Shown here: positions 41,551-51,491 of the stretch, one piece after another
Layout: each line of letters opens with the position of its first letter
How positions within the stretch are numbered: the stretch's first letter is position 1
Assembly (NCBI RefSeq): GCF_030580655.1
Contig: NZ_JAUQTB010000015.1
Location: 1-64,000 of the forward strand
DNA: 64,000 nucleotides
Origin: Paenibacillus lacisoli
Lineage (GTDB): Bacteria; Bacillota; Bacilli; Paenibacillales; Paenibacillaceae
Direction of reading: 5' to 3'
Made by a program: the position numbers and the translations under genes
The notes under the pieces: model-generated
What the model was told of the DNA's origin: nothing
What the model saw: the letters and a program-made list of their open reading frames with translations, nothing else
Databases searched by the model: none

Positions 41551-41742
41551 TTAAATAATCGCTTCGATCACAGCGGAAATACCGATGTCGAGAACCCAAA
41601 AGTAAATGGTGACAAATGCAATCGTGCCAATAACAATCAGCGTATAATTTGTCAGTTCTTTGCGATTGGGCCAGCGAACTTTTTTAAGTTCTGCCCAGCT
41701 TTCAGAGAAAAAGGAAAACAGAGACTTGAAACTACGTTTCAC
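41551..41742 (-). CDS. secE: preprotein translocase subunit SecE
   Basis: A 63-residue SecE: an amphipathic N-terminal helix with the conserved ELKKVRWPNRKEL motif, then one transmembrane segment (about 34-55). It stabilises SecY, which is encoded at 15.4-14.1 kb. The single-span Gram-positive form is expected. Confidence 0.96.
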   Translation of the reverse strand: MKRSFKSLFSFFSESWAELKKVRWPNRKELTNYTLIVIGTIAFVTIYFWVLDIGISAVIEAII

Positions 41743-41763
41743 GCCGACTACACCTCCAAAAAA

Positions 41764-41913
41764 CTATCTGGTTTCGCGATGAGAAGTCTGCTCGTTACAA
41801 AACTTGCAAAATTTCTTCATCTCCATGCGGTCGGGGTGATTACGCTTGTTCTTGGTAGTCGTGTAATTTCTTTGCTTACAAGTCGTACAAGCCAAAGTAA
41901 TGATTACCCGCAT
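41764..41913 (-). CDS. rpmG: 50S ribosomal protein L33 (zinc form)
   Basis: Read directly from the minus strand: ATG at 41913 to TAG at 41764-41766, a 49-residue L33 with zinc ligands Cys9, Cys12, Cys36 and Cys39. It is the zinc-dependent paralogue, usually called RpmGB in Bacillus. GGGAGGTG lies upstream of the ATG. It precedes secE by 21 nt. Confidence 0.95.
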   Translation of the reverse strand: MRVIITLACTTCKQRNYTTTKNKRNHPDRMEMKKFCKFCNEQTSHRETR

Positions 41914-42182
41914 GATCTGCACCTCCCGAAGACATCCTTCTAATCAGAAGTCTCTAAATTGATCCTAAAAAAAATCGCGAATTTAGGCCTACCTAAAACA
42001 CTTTATCACAAGGGTATAGCACTGTCAACGGAAGAATAGAGGTAAATTATTGGCTGTCAAGTCGGCGTTACGCAAGCTGTCTCTGAAATCTTTTATGCTG
42101 AAAACCATTCTCTTTAATCAAAGCGCATACTTCATAGTATGATTCATTTTTCTCTCGTATAAACCCTGGCCTTCCGGCCGAC
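41914..42182 (-). promoter_or_regulatory. rpmG-secE-nusG upstream region with two candidate promoters
   Basis: The sigH-rpmG gap holds the sigH terminator at its right end and two exact TTGACA -35 boxes on the minus strand: 42055-42060 (16-nt spacer to TATTCT, 42033-42038) and 42023-42028 (17-nt spacer to TAAAGT, 42000-42005). Their -10 boxes are imperfect, so strengths are uncertain. I see no gene and no tRNA in the rest. Confidence 0.5.
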
Positions 42183-42209
42183 AAAAAAAAGACTCATAAT
42201 CGAGCCTTT
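42183..42209 (-). terminator. terminator after sigH
   Basis: An 8-bp stem (42202-42209 with 42188-42195, one G-U) followed by an eight-T run on the minus strand, 23 nt after the sigH stop. Confidence 0.8.
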
Positions 42210-42231
42210 TCCTTCACCAACATGCGACTGT

Positions 42232-42876
42232 TCAATTATCTCTGACTTCAAGATACTTTTCAAGTTTTCGCTTCACCCGCTGTAATGCGTTGTCGATCGA
42301 CTTCACATGGCGGCTGAGATCAACCGAAATCTCCTGGTAGGAACGACCATCCAAATAAAGCATGAGTACTTTGCGTTCGAGATCACTCAGAATCTCAGAC
42401 ATCTTGTCTTCCAGGCCAACAAACTCTTCCTGGTTAATAATGAGTTCCTCAGGATCACTCACCTGTGAACCGCAAATAACGTCAAGCAATGTACGGTCTG
42501 AATCCTCATCGTAAATGGGCTTATCCAGTGATACATAGGAATTCAGGGGAATATGCTTCTGGCGTGTGGCCGTCTTGATCGCCGTTATAATCTGCCTGGT
42601 AATGCACAATTCGGCAAATGCCTTAAACGACGACAGCTTATCTCCCTTGAAGTCGCGAATCGATTTGTATAAACCGATCATGCCTTCCTGAATAATATCC
42701 TCACGATCTGCACCGATTAAAAAATACGACCTGGCCTTAGCGCGCACAAAGTTGCGGTATTTGTTAATCAAATACTCCAGCGCTTCGCTGTCGCCTTCAT
42801 GGACCGCTCTGACAATGTCTTCATCATTTCTATAATCATACTCTGACAACATGATATCCTTGAGGTCGACACTCAC
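42232..42876 (-). CDS. sigH: RNA polymerase sigma-H factor
   Basis: A 214-residue sigma-H, which drives early sporulation and post-exponential genes. Region 2 (EALEYLINKYRNFVRAKARSYFLIGADREDIIQEGMIGLYKSIRDF) and region 4 (LSDLERKVLMLYLDGRSYQEISVDLSRHVKSIDNALQRVKRKLEKYL) are typical. I chose GTG 42876, 7 nt after GGAGGG, giving a length like B. subtilis SigH (218). It lies downstream of rae1 in the rlmB cluster and has its own promoter. Confidence 0.95.
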   Translation of the reverse strand: MSVDLKDIMLSEYDYRNDEDIVRAVHEGDSEALEYLINKYRNFVRAKARSYFLIGADREDIIQEGMIGLYKSIRDFKGDKLSSFKAFAELCITRQIITAIKTATRQKHIPLNSYVSLDKPIYDEDSDRTLLDVICGSQVSDPEELIINQEEFVGLEDKMSEILSDLERKVLMLYLDGRSYQEISVDLSRHVKSIDNALQRVKRKLEKYLEVRDN

Positions 42877-42934
42877 TAACAATCCCTCCGGCTGCAACGC
42901 AAGGTAACCACTTACAATGTTAAAATATAGGACA

Positions 42935-42964
42935 AGTATAAAGGATGGTACCTGACACCGTCAA
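42935..42964 (-). promoter_or_regulatory. sigH promoter
   Basis: TTGACG (42959-42964), an 18-nt spacer and TATACT (42935-42940) on the minus strand, predicting a 5' leader of about 50 nt before the GTG start. In B. subtilis sigH is sigma-A dependent and AbrB-repressed; the AbrB part cannot be judged here. Confidence 0.65.
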
Positions 42965-43066
42965 CCACAAAGGCCCCAAAACAGAAGACGAATAACATTT
43001 TTGGCAACTCCTGCATTCAGGACACTGCCTTAATCGACATATAACGGTAAATTCCTCCTGCATCCG

Positions 43067-43588
43067 CTAACCTCTGCGCCAACGCTCAAACAGCTTGCGC
43101 ATCTCGGGCGACAGCTTATGATCGAGTGTATTGCGATTCGAACGCTGCTGATCGCTTTCAATCCGCTGCTGCACTTCCTTCTCGCTCTGCTCCAGTTCAA
43201 TCAGCAGTTCACGGGCGGAGATCCGGAGCGCCCCCTGGCCGAAGATCACGTGCTGCTCCACCATATCGCTGGTAGCCACGTAGATCTGCCGCCTTCGCCG
43301 GCTGAGCTCTCGCACCAGCCGCTCAATGCATTCATCCGCGGTTTCCTTTTCCTTCGTGAAATAAACTTCCACCTTGCTCTCGGCAAAGGATTTGCCCAGT
43401 CCAGGCACCAGGTATGCATCAAAAACACAGATGACCTTGCGCCCGGAAAAGGCCTGATAATCCGCCAGACGCGCCAACAGCCGGTTGCGCGCCTCATCGA
43501 GTCCTATATCTGCCAGGGAGGACAGCTCCGGCCAGGCTCCGATCATATTGTAACCGTCCACAAGAAGTACATCCCGTGAATCAGCCAT
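43067..43588 (-). CDS. rae1: Rae1 (YacP) ribosome-dependent mRNA endonuclease
   Basis: A 173-residue NYN/PIN-like nuclease. VLLVDGYNMIGAW supplies the first acidic residue; VFDAY and SDMVEQHVIFGQGALRISARELL complete the active-site pattern. B. subtilis Rae1 (170 aa) cleaves certain mRNAs in the ribosomal A site. I chose ATG 43588, 2 nt after the rlmB stop codon, implying coupling. It has a charged C-terminal helix. Confidence 0.9.
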   Translation of the reverse strand: MADSRDVLLVDGYNMIGAWPELSSLADIGLDEARNRLLARLADYQAFSGRKVICVFDAYLVPGLGKSFAESKVEVYFTKEKETADECIERLVRELSRRRRQIYVATSDMVEQHVIFGQGALRISARELLIELEQSEKEVQQRIESDQQRSNRNTLDHKLSPEMRKLFERWRRG

Positions 43589-43592
43589 ATCG

Positions 43593-44339
43593 TTATCCCT
43601 GCGCTTGGCGTCCGCGAAGCACTTCGTACATGACGACTCCGGCAGCAACCGATGCATTCAGCGAGTTAATCTGCCCCGCCATGGGCAGCTTGACGAGCAC
43701 ATCACATTTTTCACGGATCAGGCGCCCCATGCCTTTATTCTCATTACCGATCACGATAGCTACCGGTCCTGTAAACACCTTGTTGCCGAATACCGCTTCT
43801 TCCGCCCGGACGTCCGTACCGACAACCCACACTCCCGCTTCCTTGAGCTGATCGATGGTTTGTCCCAAGTTGTTCACCCGCGCAACAGGTACGTATTCTA
43901 CAGCGCCCGCCGACGTCTTGGATACGGTAGCTGTAACTGCAGCCGAACGCCGCTTCGGCACTACAATCCCATGAGCTCCTGTGCAGTCAGCCGTACGCAG
44001 AATGGAGCCCAGGTTATGCGGGTCTTCAATCTCGTCCAGCAGAATGAGGAAAGGATCCTCCCCTTTGGTACGCGCTGCTTCAAGCAGATCCTCCACCTCG
44101 GCATAGTCATAAGGAGCTGCCTGAGCAACCACGCCCTGGTGCTGGATACCCGGCACCATTTGATCCAGCTTACGCTTGTCCACATTTTGAATGATAATGC
44201 CTGCTTTACGGGCTTCCGCAATGATCGGCTGTGTGAGATGCTTCTGGGCATTCTCGGCAATCCAGATCTTGTTGATCGTTCGGCCTGACCGGAGCGCTTC
44301 CGTAACGGAATGCTTGCCGGCAATCAAATCTTCTTCCAT
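43593..44339 (-). CDS. rlmB: 23S rRNA (guanosine-2'-O)-methyltransferase, SpoU/TrmH family
   Basis: A 248-residue SpoU-family enzyme: an N-terminal L30e-like substrate-binding domain (IAGKHSVTEALRSGR...) and a C-terminal SPOUT domain with motifs LLDEIEDPHNLGSILRTADC, IVIGNENKGM and LPMAGQINSLNASVAAGVVMYEV. It probably 2'-O-methylates 23S rRNA as RlmB. It lies between mrnC and rae1, the standard Bacillales yacO-yacP order. Confidence 0.94.
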   Translation of the reverse strand: MEEDLIAGKHSVTEALRSGRTINKIWIAENAQKHLTQPIIAEARKAGIIIQNVDKRKLDQMVPGIQHQGVVAQAAPYDYAEVEDLLEAARTKGEDPFLILLDEIEDPHNLGSILRTADCTGAHGIVVPKRRSAAVTATVSKTSAGAVEYVPVARVNNLGQTIDQLKEAGVWVVGTDVRAEEAVFGNKVFTGPVAIVIGNENKGMGRLIREKCDVLVKLPMAGQINSLNASVAAGVVMYEVLRGRQAQG

Positions 44340-44413
44340 GCTAGTTATCCTCCTGCAGACCTCCGGTTACATCAGTATGCCGGATATCTGTTCAATGTTG
44401 TTCAAATTATCGT

Positions 44414-44851
44414 TCAGGAGCCGCTGTTACCGCCTGCCTGCTGCTCCATATGTTCAATACCCGATGTGATCAATTCCTGTATCCGTTCCAATTTATTCTC
44501 GCAATAGAGATAACCGATCAGCGCCTCAAGCGCTGTTGCATGCCGGTATTCCAGCACATTCGCATTCTTCGGTACACTCCCCGATTTGGCATTACGCCCC
44601 TGCTTGACAACCTCCTGTTCCTGTTCGGTCAGACCAGGCTCCAGATAAGACAGCAGCTGGCTCTGGGCCTTGGCCGACACGAAGCTCGTCGCCCGGCGAT
44701 GCAGGTGGTTGGGCCGCAGATTGGGGCGGGACAGCAGATACTGCCGCACAGCCACCTCATAGACCGCATCGCCGATATAAGCCAATGCGATCGGGGGCAT
44801 CAGGTGAGCCGGCCGTGCCGGCGGGTAGGGAAACCAGCCCGCCCCGCTCAT
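44414..44851 (-). CDS. mrnC: Mini-ribonuclease III
   Basis: A 145-residue Mini-III: an RNase III catalytic domain (PPIALAYIGDAVYEVAVRQYLL with the catalytic Asp; ATALEALIGYLYC with the partner Glu) and no double-stranded RNA-binding domain. In Bacillus it matures 23S rRNA ends. Its start overlaps the cysS stop by 4 nt (ATGA), so it is coupled. Confidence 0.95.
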   Translation of the reverse strand: MSGAGWFPYPPARPAHLMPPIALAYIGDAVYEVAVRQYLLSRPNLRPNHLHRRATSFVSAKAQSQLLSYLEPGLTEQEQEVVKQGRNAKSGSVPKNANVLEYRHATALEALIGYLYCENKLERIQELITSGIEHMEQQAGGNSGS

Positions 44852-46251
44852 TTACGGCGCCAGCGCATCCCCTGCGCCGTATCTTCCAGAAGAATCCCTT
44901 TCGCTGCAAGCAGATCACGGATTTCGTCCGCCCGGGCCCAGTTCTTCGCCTGGCGAGCTTCTGCACGTTCTACAATCAGAGCCTCGACTTCTTCATCCAG
45001 CAGTTCCTCATTGTTGTCCGCATAGAGACGCAGAACCCCGTTCATCCCGTTGAAGGTATCCAGCAGCGCCTGCAGGTCAGCCGTATGAATGACATCACGC
45101 TGCAGCTGCAGATTGGCTTCATTGACCCATTCGAACATCGCAGTGATGGCATCCGGTGTGTTAAAGTCATCATCCATTTTGTCATGGAACTGGCCTGTCA
45201 GTGCATCCAGCTTCTGCTGCAGCTCCGGCGTTACCGTACCGTCCCCTTCCAGCGCAGCTGCCAGACGATGCTTGACGTTCGTCACAGCATTCGCAATCCG
45301 CTCGATGCTCTTCTCAGCCTGTGCCATCGTATCGGCATTAAAGTTCAGCGGGTTGCGGTAATGCGTAGAGAGCATGAAGTACCGGATCGCTTCCCGTTTA
45401 TACTGCTCACGCAGATCTTTAACCGTAATACCGTTGCCGAGAGATTTGGACATTTTCTCATTATTGATATTGATATACCCGTTGTGCATCCAGTAGCGAG
45501 ACAGCGGCTTGCCGGTTAACGCTTCAGATTGGGCGCATTCGCATTCATGGTGCGGGAACTGAAGATCCTGGCCGCCGCCGTGAATGTCCAGTGTGTCCCC
45601 TAGGTACTCGCGTGCCATAGCCGAGCATTCAATATGCCAGCCCGGACGGCCTTCACCCCATGGACTGCTCCAGGAGATTTCGCCCGGCTTGGCGGCCTTC
45701 CAGAGCACAAAATCCTCCGGATGCTCCTTGCGTTCATCCACACCGATCCGGATTCCAAACTGCAGCTCCTGCAAATTTTGCTTGGACAGCTTGCCGTAAT
45801 CCTTGAATTTGTGGGTGCGGTAGAAGACATCCCCGCCGTTCTCGTAGGCATACCCCTTGTCTTCAAGCTCCTTGATGAAAGCAATAATAAGATCCATGCT
45901 CTCGGTGACGCGCGGGTTACGTGTGGCCAGCGGAATACCAAGACCCTTAATATCCTCGTAATAGGCATCGACAAACCGGTCTGCCACTTCAGGTACAGTG
46001 ACGCCCAGCTGCTCAGCCTTGCGGATTAATTTGTCATCCACATCTGTAAAGTTCACCACGTAATCCACATCGTACCCTATGTGCTCCAGGTAACTGCGGA
46101 CAATATCAAAAAAGATCGCCGGTCTTGCGTTACCAATGTGAATGTAATCATATACGGTCGGGCCGCAGACATACATTTTAACTTTGCCCGGTTCCAGCGG
46201 GATGAAATTTTCGCGTTCCCGCGACATCGTATTATAGATTTGAAGTGCCAT
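44848..46251 (-). CDS. cysS: cysteinyl-tRNA synthetase
   Basis: A 467-residue class I synthetase. HIGN (HIGH motif, about 38-41) and KMSKS are present; zinc ligands are expected at Cys28, Cys209 and His/Glu in HHECECAQSEAL. It charges tRNA-Cys and is controlled with cysE by the upstream Cys T-box. It lies 58 nt after cysE and overlaps mrnC. Confidence 0.97.
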   Translation of the reverse strand: MALQIYNTMSRERENFIPLEPGKVKMYVCGPTVYDYIHIGNARPAIFFDIVRSYLEHIGYDVDYVVNFTDVDDKLIRKAEQLGVTVPEVADRFVDAYYEDIKGLGIPLATRNPRVTESMDLIIAFIKELEDKGYAYENGGDVFYRTHKFKDYGKLSKQNLQELQFGIRIGVDERKEHPEDFVLWKAAKPGEISWSSPWGEGRPGWHIECSAMAREYLGDTLDIHGGGQDLQFPHHECECAQSEALTGKPLSRYWMHNGYININNEKMSKSLGNGITVKDLREQYKREAIRYFMLSTHYRNPLNFNADTMAQAEKSIERIANAVTNVKHRLAAALEGDGTVTPELQQKLDALTGQFHDKMDDDFNTPDAITAMFEWVNEANLQLQRDVIHTADLQALLDTFNGMNGVLRLYADNNEELLDEEVEALIVERAEARQAKNWARADEIRDLLAAKGILLEDTAQGMRWRRK

Positions 46252-46309
46252 CTTGCACGTTCCTTTCGTACTGTCTTATTTATGATTCCACGGCCTGCCC
46301 TCAGCCGCA

Positions 46310-46963
46310 TTATTCACGAGAAGCCGTTTCTTTCTCCAGCGTCAGCTGCCGAACTTCCTCACGGAGGCGTTTGATCTCCTCCTGTAATATACACATATGC
46401 TCATACACAGGATCCGGCATCTGATGACTTAACCGGTCCGGTCGTTTACCATTCTGTCTAACTATAGTGCCGGGAATACCTACCACCGTGCTGTTCGGCG
46501 GCACCTCTTTAAGTACAACAGAATTCGACCCGATACTTGAGAGGTCCCCCACCTTGAAGGAACCGAGTATTTTCGCACCGGAGCCAATTACAACCTGGTT
46601 GCCGATGGTCGGGTGGCGCTTTCCTTTCTCTTTACCCGTTCCTCCCAGAGTGACACCCTGATAGATAACGACATCATCGCCAATCTCACAGGTCTCACCG
46701 ATAACGACGCCCATACCATGGTCAATGAACAGCCGTCTTCCGATGGTGGCGCCAGGATGAATCTCAATCCCGGTCATAAAACGGCTGAATTGGGATATAA
46801 TCCGGGCCAATGTAAACCAGTGGTGCCGGTATAGGAAATGGCCCATCCGGTGGAACCAAATGGCATGCAGTCCCGAATAAGTGAAAATGACTTCAAAGCG
46901 GCTGCGGGCCGCTGGATCATTGTCAAAAACGGCCTGAATGTCTGATCTGATATTTTTAAACAT
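46310..46963 (-). CDS. cysE: serine O-acetyltransferase
   Basis: A 217-residue CysE that makes O-acetylserine for cysteine synthesis. The left-handed beta-helix repeats run from about 65 to 175, with [23 protein letters not shown] (catalytic His) and [20 protein letters not shown]-terminal coiled helix ([18 protein letters not shown]) is longer than in E. coli. It is the first gene after the T-box. Confidence 0.96.
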   Translation of the reverse strand: MFKNIRSDIQAVFDNDPAARSRFEVIFTYSGLHAIWFHRMGHFLYRHHWFTLARIISQFSRFMTGIEIHPGATIGRRLFIDHGMGVVIGETCEIGDDVVIYQGVTLGGTGKEKGKRHPTIGNQVVIGSGAKILGSFKVGDLSSIGSNSVVLKEVPPNSTVVGIPGTIVRQNGKRPDRLSHQMPDPVYEHMCILQEEIKRLREEVRQLTLEKETASRE

Positions 46964-47037
46964 ACCGTTCCCCTCTTTGCCCTAGGCGATAACGTTGTTG
47001 GCTGACGTCCTTATCAATATGCGCATACTAAAAGATC

Positions 47038-47355
47038 AAAAAAACGCCTCCGCAGCTCGCGCTGCAGAGACGTTTCACCGTGGTTCCACTCTGCTCGAAG
47101 GCAGCTCAGCCCAACAGAAAATTCCATTGGAACGAGATGCCTCCATCTCAGCGTCCTGTAACGGGGTACGTCCCGGTATACCCTGACCGGCGGATCCATG
47201 TATCGGTCCTGTGGTTCGGGTATACAGCTCACAGGTGCATTTCCCATGCCGGTTATCCAGATGACTCTCAGCCCGGGTTCACCCCTCGGTCATCTTCTCT
47301 GTCGAATACCTGACACAAAGTACTTCTCCTGATCTCTGCCTGTCTGATGATTTGG
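47038..47355 (-). ncRNA. cysteine-specific T-box riboswitch
   Basis: The T-box core AGAGTGGAACCACGG (47078-47092) precedes a 14-bp terminator stem (47043-47056 with 47061-47074) and a 7-T run (47038-47044). Stem I opens with the AGTA-containing segment GGAGAAGTACTT. The specifier is TGC (Cys) at 47237-47239 in the context GAAATGCACC, parallel to GAAAGGCATT of glycyl T-boxes. Uncharged tRNA-Cys should favour antitermination and induce cysE-cysS. Confidence 0.9.
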
Positions 47356-47359
47356 TTGT

Positions 47360-47388
47360 ATTATAGCGGAAACGATCGCTGCTTACAA
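47360..47388 (-). promoter_or_regulatory. cysE-cysS promoter
   Basis: TTGTAA (47383-47388), a 17-nt spacer and consensus TATAAT (47360-47365) on the minus strand, starting the T-box leader. Confidence 0.8.
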
Positions 47389-47424
47389 GAAGTCAGGCGC
47401 TCGGTAATCTCGGTTATGACCGAT

Positions 47425-48885
47425 TTACCCCTTAATCTGAGCTCTAAGACGGTCAAGAACTTTGTCACGTCCAAGCAGATAGATGGTCTCATTCAGATCA
47501 CGGCCATGCATTTGTCCTGTCAGCGCTACACGGATCGGCATGAACAGCTGCTTGCCTTTGAAGCCCGTCTCCTTCTGAACTTCCTTAATCAGCACAGCCA
47601 TACGCGATGCCGTAAATTCCTCGGACTGCTGCACTTTATCGGCAAAAGCTCGCAGAACCGCCGGCACCTGCTCTTCTGCAAGCACTGCGGCTGCTTCTGT
47701 CTCCAGCTCCATATGTGTACGGAAGAACAGTTCGGACAACGGCACGATATCCGATGCGCAGGTCATCTGCTCCTGGTAGAGCTTAACCAACGATTTTGCC
47801 CAGGCTGTCTGCTCAACGCTAAGAGCATCCGGCAGACGTCCGGCCTTCTGCAGATGCGGAATCGCCAGGTCAGCGACACGGTCAGGATCCGCATTTTTGA
47901 TGTAATGATTGTTCAGATGCGCCAGCTTGTGCTTGTCGAACACGGCAGGGCTCTTGGACAGACGGGAAGCATCGAAGATGGAGACCAGCTGTTCCTTACT
48001 GTAAATCTCTTCTTCTCCTTCCGGCGACCAGCCAAGCAGGGAAATAAAATTGAACATGGCTTCTGGCAGATAACCCAGCTGATCATACTGCTCAATGAAC
48101 TGGATGACAGACTCATCCCGCTTGGACAACTTCTTGTGATTATCACCTACGATCAGTGTCATATGAGCAAATGTCGGCGGCTCCCAGCCGAACGCTTCAT
48201 AGATCATCAGCTGACGTGGTGTATTGGAAACATGGTCCTCGCCGCGCAGCACATGTGAAATCTTCATTAGATGATCGTCCACTGCAACGGCAAAGTTGTA
48301 GGTAGGAATACCATCTTTTTTGACAATAACAAAGTCGCCGCTCTCTCTGGAGTTGAAGGTGATCTGGCCTTTCACCATATCGTCAAAGGTATAATCCCGT
48401 TCTTCCGGCACACGGAAACGGATACTCGCTACACGGCCTTCTGCTTCAAATGCCTTCTGCTGCTCTTCGGTCAGATCACGATGCTTCCCGGAGTAACGCG
48501 GGGTTTCACCGCGCGCCATCTGCTCTTCGCGCTCTTTCTCCAGCTCTTCTTCTGTTACATAACAGCGGTAAGCCAGGCCACGGTCAATCAGATCCTGCCA
48601 GTACTCTTTATAAATATCCAGACGTTCAGTCTGGCGATAAGGGCCATATTCACCGCCGACATCAATACTTTCGTCCCAATCAATCCCCAGCCATTTGAGA
48701 TAGGTCAGCTGACTTTCCTCGCCGCCGGCAATGTTTCTTTTGACATCCGTATCCTCGATCCGAATGATGAATTTGCCGCCCTGGCTGCGGGCATATAAAT
48801 AATTGAACAGCGCCGTTCTGGCATTCCCGATATGCAGGTGGCCTGTCGGGCTTGGTGCATAACGCACACGTACTTCGGTACTCAT
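47425..48885 (-). CDS. gltX: glutamyl-tRNA synthetase
   Basis: A 486-residue class I synthetase. It begins [24 protein letters not shown] (HIGH) and has KLSKRDESV (KMSKS). In Bacillus the enzyme is non-discriminating, charging both tRNA-Glu and tRNA-Gln for later amidation by GatCAB; the same is expected here. It lies 19 nt after ispF. Confidence 0.97.
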   Translation of the reverse strand: MSTEVRVRYAPSPTGHLHIGNARTALFNYLYARSQGGKFIIRIEDTDVKRNIAGGEESQLTYLKWLGIDWDESIDVGGEYGPYRQTERLDIYKEYWQDLIDRGLAYRCYVTEEELEKEREEQMARGETPRYSGKHRDLTEEQQKAFEAEGRVASIRFRVPEERDYTFDDMVKGQITFNSRESGDFVIVKKDGIPTYNFAVAVDDHLMKISHVLRGEDHVSNTPRQLMIYEAFGWEPPTFAHMTLIVGDNHKKLSKRDESVIQFIEQYDQLGYLPEAMFNFISLLGWSPEGEEEIYSKEQLVSIFDASRLSKSPAVFDKHKLAHLNNHYIKNADPDRVADLAIPHLQKAGRLPDALSVEQTAWAKSLVKLYQEQMTCASDIVPLSELFFRTHMELETEAAAVLAEEQVPAVLRAFADKVQQSEEFTASRMAVLIKEVQKETGFKGKQLFMPIRVALTGQMHGRDLNETIYLLGRDKVLDRLRAQIKG

Positions 48886-48904
48886 GTAATCCCCTCCGTC
48901 TCTA

Positions 48905-49399
48905 TTACTTTCCAGATGATAGCATACCCTGAATCAGGCAAACAACCGACTGCGCAGCAATTCCCTCACCGCGTCCGGTAAAGCCCAGCTGCTCCGTTGT
49001 GGTCGCTTTGACATTGACCTGTTCCAGCTCAGCATCCAGCGCTCTGGCAATCACCTCGGCCATCTGTGGAATGTAAGGCGCCATTTTAGGCTTCTGGGCA
49101 ATAATCGTTGAATCGACGTTGCCCAGACGGTAGCCGCGTTCCTTGGCCAGCGACCATACGTGCTCCAGCAGCTTCAGGCTGTCCGCATCCTTGAATTCGG
49201 GATCGGTATCCGGAAAATGCTTGCCGATATCCCCAAGACCCAGTGCACCCAGAATGGCATCAGAAATCGCGTGCAGCAGCACATCCGCATCGGAGTGGCC
49301 CAGCAGGCCTTTCTCATAGGGAATGGTTATCCCGCCGATAATGCAGGGTCTGCCCTCGGTGAGCTGGTGAACATCGAATCCTTGTCCTACGCGTATCAT
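48905..49399 (-). CDS. ispF: 2-C-methyl-D-erythritol 2,4-cyclodiphosphate synthase
   Basis: A 164-residue IspF of the MEP isoprenoid pathway. Metal ligands Asp and His in GFDVHQL and the [11 protein letters not shown] motif are present. I chose ATG 49399, which starts 2 nt after the ispD stop codon, indicating coupling with ispD. Confidence 0.96.
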   Translation of the reverse strand: MIRVGQGFDVHQLTEGRPCIIGGITIPYEKGLLGHSDADVLLHAISDAILGALGLGDIGKHFPDTDPEFKDADSLKLLEHVWSLAKERGYRLGNVDSTIIAQKPKMAPYIPQMAEVIARALDAELEQVNVKATTTEQLGFTGRGEGIAAQSVVCLIQGMLSSGK

Positions 49400-49401
49400 C
49401 G

Positions 49402-50094
49402 TTATTTCTCTCCCCTTGTCGTCATCCATACCGCTGCGATCTCCAGATCCTCGGGCGTGGTGATCTTAATATTGGTGTAGCTGCCTTCAGCCACAGCAAC
49501 CTGCCGGCCCATCCGCTCCACCAGCATAGCATCGTCTGTGCCCATGAACCCGGCTGTCTGCGCATCCTCGTGAGCCTCCATCAGCTCGGAAAGCCGAAAA
49601 GTCTGTGGGGTTTGAATACTCCACAGACTGCTCCGCTCAGGCGTAGCGGTAATAATACCCTGATCATTGACTTGTTTAATCGTATCTTTGACCGGAACCG
49701 CAAGGACGGCTGCCCCAAAGGCAGCCGCTGCTTCCAAACAGTCCTTGATGTGCTGTCTCGTAATAAACGGACGAACCCCATCATGCACCATAACCCATTC
49801 CGTATCCAGCTGACACAGACCGCGGTAGACTGAATCCTGACGTTCCCTGCCGCCTGCAATGACCTTGGATACTTTACCGATGCCATACTTTCTGATCCAG
49901 TCCTGACAGCGTTCTACGTCGGCGCTGCCCGTAACCAGCACGATATCATGAACCTCAGGCATGGCGGCAAAGGTCTCCAGTGTATGTATGAAAACGGGCT
50001 TGTCCTGCAGCAGCAGAAACTGCTTGCTCTCCGGGGTCCCCATGCGCGATCCCCGTCCTGCTGCCACAACAACGACGCCCAATCTGTTATTCAT
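49402..50094 (-). CDS. ispD: 2-C-methyl-D-erythritol 4-phosphate cytidylyltransferase
   Basis: A 230-residue IspD, which couples CTP to MEP. The nucleotide-binding [13 protein letters not shown] (about 7-19) and the [10 protein letters not shown] block identify it. ATG 50094 and a GTG one codon earlier are both possible; I prefer ATG for its 8-nt distance from AGGGA. It lies 61 nt after the PIN/TRAM gene. Confidence 0.94.
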   Translation of the reverse strand: MNNRLGVVVVAAGRGSRMGTPESKQFLLLQDKPVFIHTLETFAAMPEVHDIVLVTGSADVERCQDWIRKYGIGKVSKVIAGGRERQDSVYRGLCQLDTEWVMVHDGVRPFITRQHIKDCLEAAAAFGAAVLAVPVKDTIKQVNDQGIITATPERSSLWSIQTPQTFRLSELMEAHEDAQTAGFMGTDDAMLVERMGRQVAVAEGSYTNIKITTPEDLEIAAVWMTTRGEK

Positions 50095-50155
50095 CACGCC
50101 AATCCCTGCCTAACCCAGAATGATGTATTAGCTTGCACATTCCATCATACCGCTT

Positions 50156-51244
50156 TTACTGGGCTTTTTCCAACAGTTTTGGTTTGGCGAAGATCATCCG
50201 GCCTGCAGAGGTCTGCAGTACACTGGTGACAAGCACTTCCATCATGGTACCGATGTACTCCCGGCCGCCTTCCACAACGATCATCGTACCATCATCCAGG
50301 TAAGCAACACCCTGTCCATGCTCCTTGCCGTCCTTGATAATCTGCACGAGGATTTCCTCTCCCGGCAGCACGACAGGCTTTACGGCGTTGGCCAGATCAT
50401 TAATGTTCAGAACCGAAACTCCCTGCAGCTCACAGACCTTGTTAAGGTTGAAGTCATTCGTCACGACCTTGCCGCCAAGCAGCTTGGCGAGCTTCACCAA
50501 TTTGCTGTCCACTTCGGAAATCTCTTCGAAATCCCCTTCATAGATGAGCACCTGCACATCCAGCTCTTTTTGAATTTTATTCAAAATGTCCAGTCCTCGG
50601 CGGCCGCGGTTGCGCTTTAGCAGATCCGAGGAATCGGCAATGTGCTGAAGCTCCTCCAGAACAAACTCCGGAATGACAATCGTCCCTTCGATAAAGCCCG
50701 TTTTGCAGATATCTGCAATCCGTCCGTCAATGATAACACTGGTATCGAGGATTTTGTGCTCCTCCGTCTTGCGCTCTTCACCTGAATCATCCTTACCGAA
50801 CCTACCCGACAGCCAAAAAGCTGCCAAATCCTCTCTTTTCTCAAGCCCGACCCGCAGGCCCATATACCCGCACATCAGTGTAACCGCAACCTGCAGAATC
50901 CGCCCCGGCTGTCCCAGCCAGGAGAAAAGCGGATACATCAGCATGGACATGACCAAACCCGCAGCCAGACCACAAACCCCCGCTGCCAGTTCGTTCATAG
51001 GTACACGCACCAGACCTTCGATTCCCCGCTGAACCCGCTTCGCGGTTGAATCCCCAAAGATGGAGCACAGTGCCATGAAGACCAGGGCACCCAGAGCCAT
51101 CCACAGCAAGCTTCCGCCTGCTGAATCTCCGCCGCCGATCCACCTCGTCATCCAGGGCAAGCTTTCATCTGCTTTTTGAAACAGGGTATAGCCTGACCAC
51201 ACACCGCATAATCCCGTAAAAGTTAAAATGGCTTTTCTCCACAT
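50156..51244 (-). CDS. PIN/TRAM-domain membrane protein (YacL family)
   Basis: A 362-residue protein: four or so N-terminal membrane segments (about 5-22, 42-60, 85-105, 110-130), a PIN-like nuclease domain ([43 protein letters not shown]), and a C-terminal TRAM domain ([35 protein letters not shown]). It is the Bacillus YacL, a predicted membrane-tethered RNase of unknown substrate. I chose ATG 51244 behind GGGAGGTG. It heads the yacL-ispD-ispF-gltX unit. Confidence 0.9.
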   Translation of the reverse strand: MWRKAILTFTGLCGVWSGYTLFQKADESLPWMTRWIGGGDSAGGSLLWMALGALVFMALCSIFGDSTAKRVQRGIEGLVRVPMNELAAGVCGLAAGLVMSMLMYPLFSWLGQPGRILQVAVTLMCGYMGLRVGLEKREDLAAFWLSGRFGKDDSGEERKTEEHKILDTSVIIDGRIADICKTGFIEGTIVIPEFVLEELQHIADSSDLLKRNRGRRGLDILNKIQKELDVQVLIYEGDFEEISEVDSKLVKLAKLLGGKVVTNDFNLNKVCELQGVSVLNINDLANAVKPVVLPGEEILVQIIKDGKEHGQGVAYLDDGTMIVVEGGREYIGTMMEVLVTSVLQTSAGRMIFAKPKLLEKAQ

Positions 51245-51347
51245 CCGTCCCTGCACCTCCCTAACCGTTTGTGTTTTGCAATCAGCGGACTGCATGAACC
51301 GGAGAACAAGTTCCCTCAGAGAATAAATCTGATTGATGCAGCACGCT

Positions 51348-51362
51348 CATACTAGCAGTATG
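51348..51362. other. 15-bp palindrome between yacL and the plus-strand gene
   Basis: CATACT-AGC-AGTATG is a perfect 6-bp inverted repeat in the divergent intergenic region. It resembles an operator; the left half CATACTA also matches a sigma-G -10, but no matching -35 was found. Confidence 0.3.
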
Positions 51363-51491
51363 TTCCAGTTTCGGGCTGACTAACCGTAGCCTTGCAATAT
51401 TTTTCTCCAATCCCTTTTCCTCTCTCTTTTTCTCGGTCAGACTCTCTCTTAGAACTTCTTTTGGGTTTGGTCATTGAAAGGAGGTTCCAGA

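Larger units (their letters stand above)
46964..47424 (-). promoter_or_regulatory. gltX-cysE intergenic region, mostly T-box leader
   Basis: This 461-bp gene-free gap holds, in transcription order, 36 bp after the gltX stop, the cysE promoter, the T-box riboswitch and terminator, then a 74-nt downstream leader to the cysE ATG. Nothing else is visible. Confidence 0.9.

Noticed and set aside
41914..42231. A possible tRNA gene in the sigH-rpmG gap
   Set aside because: No cloverleaf, T-loop (GTTCRANYC) or acceptor pairing found on either strand.
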